This document shows positions 1 through 10,963 of a DNA stretch of 52,592 nt, piece by piece. Each line of letters begins with the position of its first letter. The stretch's first letter is position 1. The stretch is taken from contig JAHRFD010000032.1 of the NCBI GenBank assembly GCA_020882975.1, positions 1 through 52,592 of the forward strand. The letters are read 5' to 3'. The stretch comes from Microcoleus sp. EPA2 (GTDB lineage: Bacteria; Cyanobacteriota; Cyanobacteriia; Cyanobacteriales; Microcoleaceae). The notes beneath the pieces are model-generated. The model was given only the letters and a program-made list of their open reading frames with translations, was not told the DNA's origin and did no database searches. A program made the position numbers and the translations under genes.

Positions 1-125
1 ACTTCAAGTCGGGATAGGGCATTGCCACGACTCTAAATGTACGCAGAGAGAAGGTAAGACCACTTGTGGCACATCTCGATGAAGCGTAAAGAATCCCCGC
101 GCGTTTACGCCGGGGAGTATGTCAA
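1..125 (+). mobile_element. Right end of an IS200/IS605-family element (partial)
   Basis: The first 125 bases contain no open frame and end in a hairpin (stem CCCCG/CGGGG with a GCG/CGC extension, about 94-114) followed by GGAGTATGTCAA. A terminal hairpin plus a TCAA cleavage tetranucleotide is the usual right end of IS608-like elements. The reverse strand of 34000-33872 aligns with it almost throughout, including the shared blocks ACGACTCTAAATG, GAAGGTAAGAC, AGCACATC/GGCACATC and GAGTATGTCAA, so this is a repeated element end. In this family the segment also encodes the 3' part of the TnpB guide RNA. The transposase gene lies outside the window. The boundary at 125 is inferred from TCAA. Confidence 0.75.
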
Positions 126-1287
126 AGAATATCAATTAGCAACTTTTGAACAAAACTCAATCCCCGAATCAGTAGGACAAAAAATATACCATAATTATGG
201 TAAGGAAATCGAGATATAATTTCCCAACTTTAAAACAAGAGATAAATGGCACTTAAAATCTAAAGGCAGAGTTGGCAACATTCCCATCACTCCAGAATTT
301 CATATTGCTATCCGCCCAAAGGTTCCCATAAACAACATCTTCGGAATGCTTGACTATGCCTACAACCTGAAGATAAAATTTCCCGAAGGACAGATTCAGT
401 GCCAATTTTTAGAACAAGCTTACGAGACATTAGCTAACATTCTTGCTCAAAAAATTCTAGAACGCTGTCGCAAAGGACTATATCGCGATTACTTACCCAA
501 AACCGAAAGACTCGCCTACATTCGCGGCCGCGTCGATTTGCGATCGGCCATTCAAAAACCTTGGGATGTTAAACTAAAATGCGACTATCACGAACAAACA
601 GGCGATATCGAAGACAATCAAATACTCGCTTGGACACTCTTCATAATTGGGCGCAGCGGTTTGTGCCGCGAATCTGTTTCATCCACTGTGCGAAAAGCTT
701 TTCACGCACTCCAAGGATTTGTGACATTAAAACATTTTAAATCTGAAGCTTGTATCGATCGCACTTATCACCGTTTGAATCAAGATTATCAACTTTTACA
801 CGCCTTATGTCGCTTCTTTTTAGATAACACAGGGCCTAGTCACGAAATAGGCGATCGCGAAATGCTCCCTTTTCTCATAGACATGGCTAAATTATATGAA
901 CAATTTGTCGCTGAATGGCTCAACGCAAATACACCAAAAGGCTTTTTTGTCAAACAACAGCACCGAGTCACCCACGACCAAAACTATTCCGATCGCATCG
1001 ACTTACTGCTGTGCGATATTGCAACAAGTAAAGTCCGGTACGTCCTCGACACAAAATACAAAGCTCCCGATAAAGTAGCCAGTAATGACATTCATCAAAT
1101 AGTTGCTTACGCCAATGCGTTAAACTGCCAAAATGCAATTCTCATCTACCCGCAAAACCTCAAACAGCCACTAGACATAAAACATGGTGATATCCAAGTT
1201 CGCAGTCTAACCTTTTCCCTAGATAGCGACCTCCATGAAGCCGGAGAAACCTTCTTAAAATCTCTACTTCCAAACACCCTCCCCTAA
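126..1287 (+). pseudogene. mcrC: Broken mcrC-like gene (5-methylcytosine restriction subunit McrC)
   Basis: Translation in the frame of the long ORF (ATG at 346, 313 aa) continues upstream with typical McrC N-terminal sequence (EYQLATFEQN, then WHLKSKGRVGNIPITP, IRPKVPINNIFGML). It is cut by an ochre stop at 217-219, and the first codons are replaced by an IS605 right end that finishes at 125. The C-terminal part keeps a PD-(D/E)xK nuclease core (RIDLLLCD ... VLDTKYK, about residues 223-247 of the ORF), which in McrC cleaves DNA together with the McrB GTPase. No McrB is in the window. Total length counted from the IS junction is about 387 codons, near the family's usual size, so only the extreme N-terminus is missing. 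No start codon other than ATG 346 follows the stop. A truncated C-terminal nuclease could still be made. Confidence 0.75.
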
Positions 1288-1291
1288 CTCC

Positions 1292-1426
1292 AATACGGTT
1301 CAGTTAAAAGTGTTTATTCCTCGGAGATCCCCCTAAATCCCCCTTAAGAAGGGGGACTTTGAGTAAGTTCTTGTCCCCCCCTTCTTAAGGGGGGCTAGGG
1401 GGGATCGGGCTTAACTAAACTGTATT
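1292..1426. repeat. MITE-like palindromic element
   Basis: A non-coding 135-bp segment has imperfect terminal inverted repeats (AATACGGTTCAGTTAA at the left, TTAACTAAACTGTATT at the right, 14 of 16 complementary). Inside is a second inverted pair of C-rich and G-rich tracts (CCCCCTTAAGAAGGGGG and its complement). It would fold as one long hairpin. It lies directly after the mcrC remnant and may also end transcription from both sides. No transposase is inside, so mobility is inferred from form only. Confidence 0.6.
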
Positions 1427-1526
1427 GCCCCTAACTCTACTCTGCGCCCTCTGCGCCCTCTGTGGTTCATTTTATCCACAAAAAAAGAGGCGCGATCGCG
1501 CCTCCCAAATCTTTCATGTTCCCGTT

Positions 1527-2531
1527 CTAAACACTAACAGCTACTTTCGATTCCTTTGCAGTCAACTTCTCGTAAGTCGCCCGCATTTTCAATCCTACCA
1601 AGACTTGGAATAAACCAGTTCCATTATTGGAACCAGGATACTCGCGGTGCTGGAGCAATAGGTGAGTTAACTCGCCTTCATACTTCGCAGAAGTCTTGCT
1701 CAAATGGCTTTCGATGTAAATCACTTCTTCGAGATTTTCAAACTGACCGTCTACTTCCAAAATCGATACTTCGTGGCCGTAGAAAGAGTCTGGTCCGTAG
1801 TACATCTTAATTCCGGGATAGGAACAAGTTAGTTTCCGGCCGCAAGGAACCCAGTTAATTGTTGAACCTTCGTCAAACAAATACGCAGGTTCAAAATTGG
1901 CGACACCTTCGCGCTGGATCATCTGCACCCGCAGAACTTTCCGCTCTTTGTCATCCTTAATTAGATTGGTCGGCAATACTTGAATTACCACATCGGCATA
2001 TTGCTTTTGTGGGTCGATGTAGGCGGTAAAATCGGGTTTGCGAGCGTTGATCGCAAACAGCACGTCTTCGTAACGGTGGCCCCGTTCCGCCATGTCGCGC
2101 TGGATTTTCCAAGCGATTTTTACTTCGTCGCTGATGTCGAGGTAGACGCTGAAGTCGAGGAGCGATCGCACTCGCTCATCATACAGCGGGTGCAATCCTT
2201 CAATCACGATCACATGATTCGGCTCAACGCGCTCGGGAGGATCGAGCAGGCCGGTTTCGTGGTTGTAAATCGGTTTGTCGATTCCTCGGCCTTCTTTGAG
2301 CGCTTTCATTTGCTCGGCCATTAGGTCGAAATTGTTGGCTCTGGGGTCAAGGGCTGTAATCCCTGTTTCTTTGCGCTGTTTGCGATCGAGACAATGATAG
2401 TCGTCCAGACAGATTACGGTAACGAAATCTTCCCCGAACAAATCTGTCAATCGGCGCAAAAAGGTAGATTTTCCGCACCCGGAGTCTCCGGCAACGCCAA
2501 TTAAAACCACGCGATCCGGCTTAGTTGTCAT
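1527..2531 (-). CDS. prk: Phosphoribulokinase
   Basis: Phosphorylates ribulose 5-phosphate with ATP to ribulose 1,5-bisphosphate in the Calvin-Benson cycle, in the cytosol. The 334-aa protein begins MTTKPDRVVLIGV and has the P-loop GDSGCGKST at residues 15-23. Cysteines 19 and 41 (VICLDDYHC) match the redox pair that light/dark regulation through thioredoxin and the CP12-GAPDH complex uses in cyanobacteria. Length matches cyanobacterial PRK. The ATG is preceded by GAGGG about 6 bases upstream. It is transcribed away from petH across a long shared intergenic region, so both genes are probably independently regulated. Identification is secure. Confidence 0.97.
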   Translation of the reverse strand: MTTKPDRVVLIGVAGDSGCGKSTFLRRLTDLFGEDFVTVICLDDYHCLDRKQRKETGITALDPRANNFDLMAEQMKALKEGRGIDKPIYNHETGLLDPPERVEPNHVIVIEGLHPLYDERVRSLLDFSVYLDISDEVKIAWKIQRDMAERGHRYEDVLFAINARKPDFTAYIDPQKQYADVVIQVLPTNLIKDDKERKVLRVQMIQREGVANFEPAYLFDEGSTINWVPCGRKLTCSYPGIKMYYGPDSFYGHEVSILEVDGQFENLEEVIYIESHLSKTSAKYEGELTHLLLQHREYPGSNNGTGLFQVLVGLKMRATYEKLTAKESKVAVSV

Positions 2532-4468
<1,937 letters not shown>

Positions 4469-4489
4469 TGTGTAAGGTGATTTAATTCT

Positions 4490-4528
4490 CAGTTGTAGGG
4501 CGGGCTTTGCTCGCCCTACAACTGTTTT
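4490..4528 (+). terminator. Terminator after petH
   Basis: Thirteen-base perfect inverted repeat (CAGTTGTAGGGCG at 4490 and CGCCCTACAACTG ending 4524) followed by TTTT. It lies 21 bases after the petH stop and is a standard intrinsic terminator shape. Confidence 0.8.
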
Positions 4529-4550
4529 AGACTGGTATAGCAGTTGATAG

Positions 4551-4587
4551 TTATACCAATTTTTTATGAGGCTGCATAGAATTCGAT
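4551..4587. repeat. Dispersed repeat, copy 1 (copy 2 at 25019-25055)
   Basis: A block of about 37 bases, starting TTATACCAATTTTTTATGAG and ending GAATTCGAT, is repeated at 25019-25055 with one or two differences. The inner part TATACCAATTT resembles the terminal repeat of the palindromic element at 13008-13112. Both copies lie in intergenic DNA upstream of a plus-strand gene. No coding potential. Confidence 0.6.
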
Positions 4588-4749
4588 ATCGTGGACGGAG
4601 AGGGTAGGCACGGTGGCACTACCCCTACAAAACGATGATTTATCTGAGAATGAAACAGCCCTAGGATTAGATATTACAGAATGCCGACACCACAAGAGTT
4701 TAAAGTGTAAAATATAAAGTAAGCGCACCGAAAAGGGGAGATAATTGAC

Positions 4750-5463
4750 ATGATCCTAATTTCTACCCAACAACTGACATTTGAAGAGTATCTGAATTAC
4801 CAGGGAGAATCAGGTGTTTGTTATGAGTTATATCGGGGACATCTCATCGAAATGCCAACACCCACAGCTATACATATCAAAATTTGTGAATTTTTAGTTT
4901 ACCAGTTCCGGCGCTTTTTTGCTACACATAACTTGCCGCTAGTTGCCGTTGTCACTACCGCAGTCCGAACTGAGGAAAACTCGGCGCGAGTTCCTGATGT
5001 GATAATTTGCACTCAGAGTCTTTGGGAACAAGTCTGTGCCCAAGCTGGTTCGGCAGTCTTGGACTTTGAAGAAAAACCCCTATTAGTGATAGAAGTTACC
5101 AGTCAAAATTGGCGGGATGACTACATCCGTAAACGGGCAGAATATGACTTAATTGATATCCTCGAATATTGGATCGTAGACCCCAATTTACTCAAAATAC
5201 GAGTGTGTAGCCGTCCCGACAATGAAGGTGGTTATTCTCACCAGGAATTTTTGCCGGGACAGCAGGTTCAGTCTGTACAGTTCCCTGAATTTATTTTATC
5301 GGTGAATGAAGTGCTCTCTGGGCCGCTAGTAGAAGATTTAATTCGAGAAGAACAAGCACAGCGACAGCAGCTAGAACAGCAAAATCAGGAACTGGGACAG
5401 CAAGTCGAAAGATTGGCCCAGCGACTCCGAGAAATGGGGGTAAACATGGATGCAGAACTGTAG
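4750..5463 (+). CDS. Uma2 family (DUF820) putative endonuclease
   Basis: Member of the Uma2/DUF820 family, very numerous in cyanobacteria, with a restriction-endonuclease-like PD-(D/E)xK fold but mostly unknown biological role. The 237-aa protein shows TFEEYLNY, YELYRGHLIEMP, RVPDVIIC (about residues 80-87) and LLVIEVTSQN (about 110-119), the expected order of active-site acidic residues, then RKRAEYDLIDILEYWIVDP. A Gln/Glu-rich coiled coil occupies about residues 195-230. AAGGGGAG sits 11 bases before the ATG. It appears monocistronic between petH and hom. Whether it acts on DNA in vivo is not shown by sequence. Confidence 0.85.
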   Translation: MILISTQQLTFEEYLNYQGESGVCYELYRGHLIEMPTPTAIHIKICEFLVYQFRRFFATHNLPLVAVVTTAVRTEENSARVPDVIICTQSLWEQVCAQAGSAVLDFEEKPLLVIEVTSQNWRDDYIRKRAEYDLIDILEYWIVDPNLLKIRVCSRPDNEGGYSHQEFLPGQQVQSVQFPEFILSVNEVLSGPLVEDLIREEQAQRQQLEQQNQELGQQVERLAQRLREMGVNMDAEL

Positions 5464-5579
5464 AATTCTGAGCTCAAATTAGATCCCCGACTTCTTTAAG
5501 AAGTAGGGGGTGGTATTCTGTCAATGCGCGAATATCATACAATGATTGTAGGTTAAGTCAGTTTCAACGGGTCAAAGTC

Positions 5580-6896
5580 GTGGGTTTCAAAATTGGTTTG
5601 CTAGGTTTAGGTACAGTTGGTGCGGGAACTGCAGAGATTTTGCTCTCTACAGATGGCCGCCATCCGCTGTTGCAGGAATTGGAAATCTATCGGGTGGGTG
5701 TGCGCGATATTTCTCGAACTCGGTCTTTACAATTGCCAGAAAATGTGCTGACAACTGACCTGGAAGCGATCGTCACTGACCCGGAAGTTGATATTGTAGT
5801 AGAATTGATCGGGGGATTGGAACCGGCCCGATCGCTCATTCTCCAGGCTATTGCTAACGGTAAGCACGTTGTCACCGCCAACAAAGCTGTGATTTCCCGC
5901 TACGGTCAAGAAATATTTGAAGCAGCCAACGCAAAAGGCATTTATGTAATGTTAGAAGCTGCTGTCGGTGGCGGCATTCCAGTCATCCAAACTCTCAAAC
6001 AATCCTTGGGTGCAAACCGCATTCAAACCGTAATTGGCATCGTCAACGGCACAACTAATTACATCCTGACACGGATGCAAACAGAAGGTGCAGACTTTGC
6101 TGAAGTCCTTGCCGATGCCCAGCAATTAGGTTACGCTGAAGCTGACCCCACAGCGGATGTAGACGGATTAGATGCTGCTGATAAAATCGCTATTTTAGCT
6201 TCCCTAGCTTTTGGAGGCCGGATTAAATTAGCAGATGTTTACTGCGAAGGTATCAGACAAGTTACGGCCTCTGATATTGACTATGCAGACAAACTGGGAT
6301 TTGTAATTAAGTTGCTAGCTATTGCTCAAAACAACTACCAAACTTCGGAAGAAAATGGGGATAAAAAAAACGAACTTATTTCGATTCGGGTGCATCCTAC
6401 CTGCGTGCCAAAAACTCATCCGCTGGCAAGTGTCAACGGGGTTTATAATGCAATTTTAGTGGAAGGAAAGCCGATCGGGCAATTGATGCTGTACGGGCGC
6501 GGTGCCGGTGCCGGACCCACCGCTAGTGCGGTAGTCTCCGATATTCTGAACATTGCAGCTATTCTGAAAACCGAAACTGTTCCGATTCCCCATCCTTTGC
6601 TCAGTTGCAATCACCAACACTATTCCCAAATAGCAAAAATGGACGAACTGGTAACGCGGTTTTATGCTCGTTTCCTGACTCGCGATACTCCGGGGGTAAT
6701 TGGGAAATTAGGGACTTGTTTCGGCAACCACAAAGTTAGTTTACAATCTGTTGTGCAGACGGGAATTCATGGCGATTTAGCAGAAATTGTAGTTGTTAGT
6801 CACGATGTTAAAGAAGGCAATTTCCAACAGGCGATCGCAGAAATTAGGGCGATGGAATCCATTCATAGCATTGCTAGTATTCTGCGAGTTTTGTAA
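5580..6896 (+). CDS. hom: Homoserine dehydrogenase
   Basis: Reduces aspartate semialdehyde to homoserine with NAD(P)H, the branch point towards threonine, methionine and isoleucine. The 438-aa protein has the Rossmann motif GLGTVGAG at residues 9-16, the family signature region GIVNGTTNYILT and ADPTADVDGLDAADK in the middle, and a C-terminal ACT domain (about 358-438, TRDTPGVIGKLGTCF) for feedback control by threonine. The start is GTG at 5580; no better ATG is nearby and the Rossmann strand begins at once (GFKIGLLG). Length is normal for a monofunctional enzyme with an ACT domain. Confidence 0.95.
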   Translation: MGFKIGLLGLGTVGAGTAEILLSTDGRHPLLQELEIYRVGVRDISRTRSLQLPENVLTTDLEAIVTDPEVDIVVELIGGLEPARSLILQAIANGKHVVTANKAVISRYGQEIFEAANAKGIYVMLEAAVGGGIPVIQTLKQSLGANRIQTVIGIVNGTTNYILTRMQTEGADFAEVLADAQQLGYAEADPTADVDGLDAADKIAILASLAFGGRIKLADVYCEGIRQVTASDIDYADKLGFVIKLLAIAQNNYQTSEENGDKKNELISIRVHPTCVPKTHPLASVNGVYNAILVEGKPIGQLMLYGRGAGAGPTASAVVSDILNIAAILKTETVPIPHPLLSCNHQHYSQIAKMDELVTRFYARFLTRDTPGVIGKLGTCFGNHKVSLQSVVQTGIHGDLAEIVVVSHDVKEGNFQQAIAEIRAMESIHSIASILRVL

Positions 6897-6911
6897 AAAT
6901 TAATTTGTGAT

Positions 6912-6964
6912 GGCGGGTTTCATCAACAATATTTGCTAATAATTGACCAACTCTCAAACCCGCC
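6912..6964. terminator. Inverted repeat between hom and DUF4058 gene
   Basis: GGCGGGTTT at 6912 pairs perfectly with AAACCCGCC ending at 6964 across a 35-base loop. It sits between two convergent genes and may end both transcripts. The long loop makes it a weak terminator candidate. Confidence 0.45.
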
Positions 6965-6972
6965 TTCGCTTA

Positions 6973-7761
6973 CTATTTCCTTAATCTTTGCTCCCGCAGC
7001 AGAGAATCAGCCCAAGCAGCATCGGCTTCCGAGAGCGCGGGAACCGGTTCCGCGTTATAATCTATTCTAAAATCATAGGCTGCGCGATCGTAAACCTCAT
7101 TTAATAACCCTTGTAAATCTACAATTGGTTCCCCATCCTCTGCACGCAAAGGTAATGAAAACTGAGGAATCCTATCTGGTAAATTGAAAAGGTACAAATC
7201 TGCCACAGGTCTTAGATTTGAGCGACTTACCAAAATTCGATATCTTTGCTCAATATCGTTAGCAAACACTGGTAAAGGTTGGTAACTTCGCAGCAAGTCA
7301 ATCTCTACCATATGAGTGCGACTACCAAACACTTTTTTGCGCTTTTTTTCATAAATTTCTCGCCCTTTTCCCGGTCGTTTGTTAGCTGGAGAAAGCACTT
7401 CAATCACCGTCACTACGTTTTTACTCTCTGTTTGGATTATCTGTAAATAACTTAGTTTTAATTCCCGTGGCAAAGGTATTTTAACTTTCAAATATTGGTC
7501 TGGAGGAGCGGCAACGGCAACATTAGAATTAGTCTCTGTGCCGGGAGTCGGTGAGCGCTGCGTTGTGGCATCAGACATGGTAATTAATAAAGCATCTTCG
7601 CCGCTGATTTGATAAATTCTTTGTTCGATATCTACTAAATATTTAGGCAGTAGTTGGGGAGTTAACAAATCGGCGATCGCCACTATTAACCTATTATGAA
7701 AAGAACCCCATAATTCAGGATTTTCTAAATAAGGATTCATCCCTGGAAATGGATTAGTCAT
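6973..7761 (-). CDS. DUF4058 family protein
   Basis: Belongs to the DUF4058 family, common in cyanobacteria and Planctomycetes, with no known biochemical function. The 262-aa protein starts with the family hallmark NPFPGMNPYLE and WGSFHNRLI, contains VVTVIEVLSPANKRPGKGRE (about 120-140), which resembles the acidic core of nuclease-like folds, and IDLLRSYQPLP. The ATG at 7761 is preferred over the in-frame GTG at 7770 because AGGAG lies 8 bases before it. It converges with hom and lies just downstream of thrS on the same strand, with a 119-base gap. Confidence 0.8.
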   Translation of the reverse strand: MTNPFPGMNPYLENPELWGSFHNRLIVAIADLLTPQLLPKYLVDIEQRIYQISGEDALLITMSDATTQRSPTPGTETNSNVAVAAPPDQYLKVKIPLPRELKLSYLQIIQTESKNVVTVIEVLSPANKRPGKGREIYEKKRKKVFGSRTHMVEIDLLRSYQPLPVFANDIEQRYRILVSRSNLRPVADLYLFNLPDRIPQFSLPLRAEDGEPIVDLQGLLNEVYDRAAYDFRIDYNAEPVPALSEADAAWADSLLREQRLRK

Positions 7762-7880
7762 TAATTTCACTCCTGTTGATTTACCTAATTTTAATATTTT
7801 ACCCAGTCGAGTAGAAAAACGCAGACAATCTCAAAATATTATCTGCGTTAATCTCCGTTCATCTGCGGTAAAAAAAATCC

Positions 7881-9710
7881 CTAAAAATCCCCGTAACTAC
7901 TAATAGCCCCCTGTAATCTTACCATCACCTCATCAACCAAAATCGCCCCCAACTCCCCAGAAACACGAGTCCGAATATTCAAACTATTCGCCTCAACTTC
8001 CTTAGCACCGACAACACCCATCACCGGAATTTTATCCTTCTCTGCATTACGAATCAACTTACCCAAACGCTCATTACTATCATCAGCTTCAGCACGAATG
8101 CCTAGAGCCTTCATCTTCGCAGCCACTTCCTTGGCAAAGGGCAAAAATTCACTGCTAACAGGTAACAAACGCACTTGAATGGGCGCTAACCATAGTGGAA
8201 AATCCCCCGCATACTGCTCGATCAAAATTCCGATCAAGCGTTCTAAAGAACCGAAAGGAGCGCGGTGAATCATCACCGGGCGCTTGCGAGTGCCATCTTC
8301 AGCAACATATTCTAAGTCAAAGCGATCGGGCAAATTGTAATCTACCTGAACAGTTCCTAATTGCCATTCGCGGTCCAAAACATCTTGGAAAATGAAATCG
8401 AGTTTTGGCCCGTAAAATGCCGCTTCCCCAATTCCTTCAAAATAGTTCATTCCCAAGGTTTCCACCGCGCGGCGAATCGCACCCTGAGCTTTTTCCCAAG
8501 CTTCATCGGAACCGATATATTTCTCTAAATTGTCCGGATCGCGGAAACTCAAACGGGCTTTAAAATTCTTGAGTTGTAGACTCTTGAATACTGACAGAAT
8601 CAAATCTACTACGCTCAAAAATTCTGCATCCAATTGTTCCGGGGTGACAAATAAGTGAGAATCATCCACTGTAAAGCCACGAACTCTGGTTAAACCGCCC
8701 AATTCTCCCGATTGTTCGTAACGGTAAACTGTGCCGAATTCTGCTAAGCGCATCGGCAATTCCCGATAGGAGCGGAGTTCGCTTTTGTAAATTTGAATGT
8801 GGAAGGGGCAATTCATGGGTTTCATGACAAAACCCTGTTCGTTGGCTGCGGCTTCCTCATCTTCTGCCATCAGCGGAAACATATCTTCTTTGTATTTCTG
8901 CCAATGTCCAGAGATTTTGAATAAATCGACTCTGGCGATGTGGGGAGTTACTACTTGCAGATAGCCGCGTTTGATTTGTTCTTGTTTCAAGAAGTCTTCT
9001 AAAATACTTCTCAAAACAGTGCCTTTTGGTGTCCACAAAGGCAAGCCTGGACCTACTGCATCGGCGAAGATAAATAAGCCTAATTCTTTACCTAATTTGC
9101 GGTGATCCCGTCTTAGGGCTTCTTCTTTGCGGTGTTTGTAGGCTGCTAATTGTTCGGGGGTTTCCCAGGCGGTACCGTAAATGCGTTGTAGCTGGGCTTT
9201 GGTTTCGTCCCCGCGCCAATAGGCTCCTGCTAGGCTTTCGAGTTCGATCGCCTTTGGATTCAATTCACTGGTATTGTCTAAGTGAGGCCCGGCGCACAAA
9301 TCCCACCATTCGTCGCCCAAATGGTAAAGGGTAATGGGTTCGATCAAACCTTCGAGAATTTCTAATTTGTAAGGTTCGTTAATTGCCTGAATTCTGCTTT
9401 GTGCTTCTTCGCGGCTGACTTCTTCGCGAATTACAGGCAATTTGCGGTTGATGATTTTGATCATCTCTTTTTTAATGGCTTTTAAATCCTGTTCCGTAAA
9501 TGGTTCGGGAGTGTCAAAGTCATAGTAAAAACCGTTTTCAATCCAAGGGCCAATGGTTACTTGAGCCTTGGGAAATAATTTCTGCACCGCCATCGCCATG
9601 ACATGGGATGTAGTGTGGCGAATTTTTTTTAGTTGCTCCGACTCGCTGGTGCGGGGCAAATCAATTTTAGCGGGCTGTTCTGGAACGGAAAGGGATTCTG
9701 AGCTAGACAT
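7881..9710 (-). CDS. thrS: Threonyl-tRNA synthetase
   Basis: Charges tRNA-Thr and removes misactivated serine. The 609-aa protein lacks the N-terminal TGS domain of E. coli ThrRS, as is usual in cyanobacteria. It opens with the N2 editing domain (HTTSH at residues 32-36 and CAGPH later, the zinc-like editing residues), then the class II catalytic core (motif 2 region RYEQSGELGGLTRVRGFTVD, zinc ligands in MNCPFH, DSHLF and HRAPFGSLER) and a C-terminal anticodon-binding domain from about residue 500. The ORF can be extended five codons to a TTG at 9725; ATG 9710 is preferred. The reading frame is intact. Confidence 0.96.
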   Translation of the reverse strand: MSSSESLSVPEQPAKIDLPRTSESEQLKKIRHTTSHVMAMAVQKLFPKAQVTIGPWIENGFYYDFDTPEPFTEQDLKAIKKEMIKIINRKLPVIREEVSREEAQSRIQAINEPYKLEILEGLIEPITLYHLGDEWWDLCAGPHLDNTSELNPKAIELESLAGAYWRGDETKAQLQRIYGTAWETPEQLAAYKHRKEEALRRDHRKLGKELGLFIFADAVGPGLPLWTPKGTVLRSILEDFLKQEQIKRGYLQVVTPHIARVDLFKISGHWQKYKEDMFPLMAEDEEAAANEQGFVMKPMNCPFHIQIYKSELRSYRELPMRLAEFGTVYRYEQSGELGGLTRVRGFTVDDSHLFVTPEQLDAEFLSVVDLILSVFKSLQLKNFKARLSFRDPDNLEKYIGSDEAWEKAQGAIRRAVETLGMNYFEGIGEAAFYGPKLDFIFQDVLDREWQLGTVQVDYNLPDRFDLEYVAEDGTRKRPVMIHRAPFGSLERLIGILIEQYAGDFPLWLAPIQVRLLPVSSEFLPFAKEVAAKMKALGIRAEADDSNERLGKLIRNAEKDKIPVMGVVGAKEVEANSLNIRTRVSGELGAILVDEVMVRLQGAISSYGDF

Positions 9711-9988
9711 CGGTTGATTTAGCAATTAATTTAGTTGCACTGGGTTCTATCTTACTCAGATTGGGAGAACAACCGCCCACTTAATGCTTTGGGGTATCTG
9801 GCGAATTTACTGAAAGCAGCCGAGGTGCAATGTCTGGATTCATGCCTAGGGTTGTTTTCTCCCATCCCCAATCCCAAATCCCTCGTCGGCTTTAACAATC
9901 GCCCATAAGTTGAATTTTTGTTAAAAAAATGTTACAATTTGTAAATAGCATCTAAGATTACAATAGATAAATAACCCAATTTTGATCC

Positions 9989-10318
9989 ATGCTTAATCCC
10001 GACTTGCCGGAAGCCGAATTGCTAAAATCCTTACTGCAACCGCTGTTAGAGGATTTTAAATACTGGTTTGCTCGCTCGGCAACTCTTTTAGAAACTGAGG
10101 AAATCGCCTTTTTGAGCAGTGAAGCACAATCGGACTTGTTAGGGAGAGTTGAACAAGCTCAGCAAGAAGTAAATGCTGCGATCGCTTTATTTCAAGCAAC
10201 CGGAGGTCAAGTTGGGATTGAAACCGCCGCCCTGATGCCGTGGCACAGGCTTCTGGCAGAATGCTGGCAAGTATCGTCGCGATTTCGCTCATCCCAGTCG
10301 GCCAAGCTTGGCAGATAA
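9989..10318 (+). CDS. DUF2605 family protein
   Basis: Small cyanobacterial conserved protein of 109 aa and unknown function. It is largely helical, with LLKSLLQPLLEDFKYWFARS, then an ETEEIAFLS motif and QAQQEVNAAIALFQATGGQVG, typical of DUF2605. No signal peptide or membrane segment is visible. It is followed 155 bases later on the same strand by a DUF2973 gene; these two families tend to be neighbours in cyanobacteria, which suggests a shared but unknown role. Confidence 0.75.
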   Translation: MLNPDLPEAELLKSLLQPLLEDFKYWFARSATLLETEEIAFLSSEAQSDLLGRVEQAQQEVNAAIALFQATGGQVGIETAALMPWHRLLAECWQVSSRFRSSQSAKLGR

Positions 10319-10473
10319 GGTGATTTCCAATTAAACGCGCTGTCCAATCCCCAACCAAGGAAATATGGGCAGCAGACTTGACAACCTCAAAAAGATTTCC
10401 AGTTAATAATTTATTAATTGCTGAAACACATTTGTAAATTGCTGTGTGGCTGTTTAGCCCGGAGGAAAAAATC

Positions 10474-10785
10474 ATGTTACATCTGCTTTATATCCTAGCT
10501 TTTACCGTTCTTGCCTTTCTGGCGGTGGGTAACTTAATCCGTAGCTTAGTCACGGTGGGGATGGAGTCCCAGCGCCCTCAACAATTTAGACATCCTCATC
10601 GTTACGCATCCTCTTCTCGCTCTCAAAGTGTGCCGCATCCCGAACTTTTAGATGAATACGGAAACATAGTCAACGAGCCTCTGTTAGTGATGCGTTCGCT
10701 TAGTGTACAAGATGCCCGCGAACAATTGGATGCTCTCTACAAATCATCTCCCGGTGGCAGTGACGAAGGTGGCGAGCTAGTCTAA
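10474..10785 (+). CDS. DUF2973 family small membrane protein
   Basis: Protein of 103 aa with a single N-terminal membrane segment (LLYILAFTVLAFLAVGNLI, residues 3-21) and a cytoplasmic or lumenal polar tail carrying HPELLDEYGN and NEPLLVMRS, typical of DUF2973. The ATG at 10474 has GGAGG 9 bases upstream; the in-frame GTG at 10444 would place polar residues ahead of the membrane segment and is less likely. Function unknown; probably linked to the DUF2605 gene before it. Confidence 0.8.
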   Translation: MLHLLYILAFTVLAFLAVGNLIRSLVTVGMESQRPQQFRHPHRYASSSRSQSVPHPELLDEYGNIVNEPLLVMRSLSVQDAREQLDALYKSSPGGSDEGGELV

Positions 10786-10963
10786 TTCGGGGAAACGCAC
10801 AGCATTTATACTTACGCGATCGGGGTCAGAAAAAAATAATTAACCGTTAGTTTGTAAGTAATGGCTAATTAGTGGTGTTTTTTGAGAGATACTAAAAAGG
10901 GATCGATCTAAAGTGTCGATCGCTCCCGTTTTGTCATCGGCAAAAATGCTCGCTTAAGGCTAG

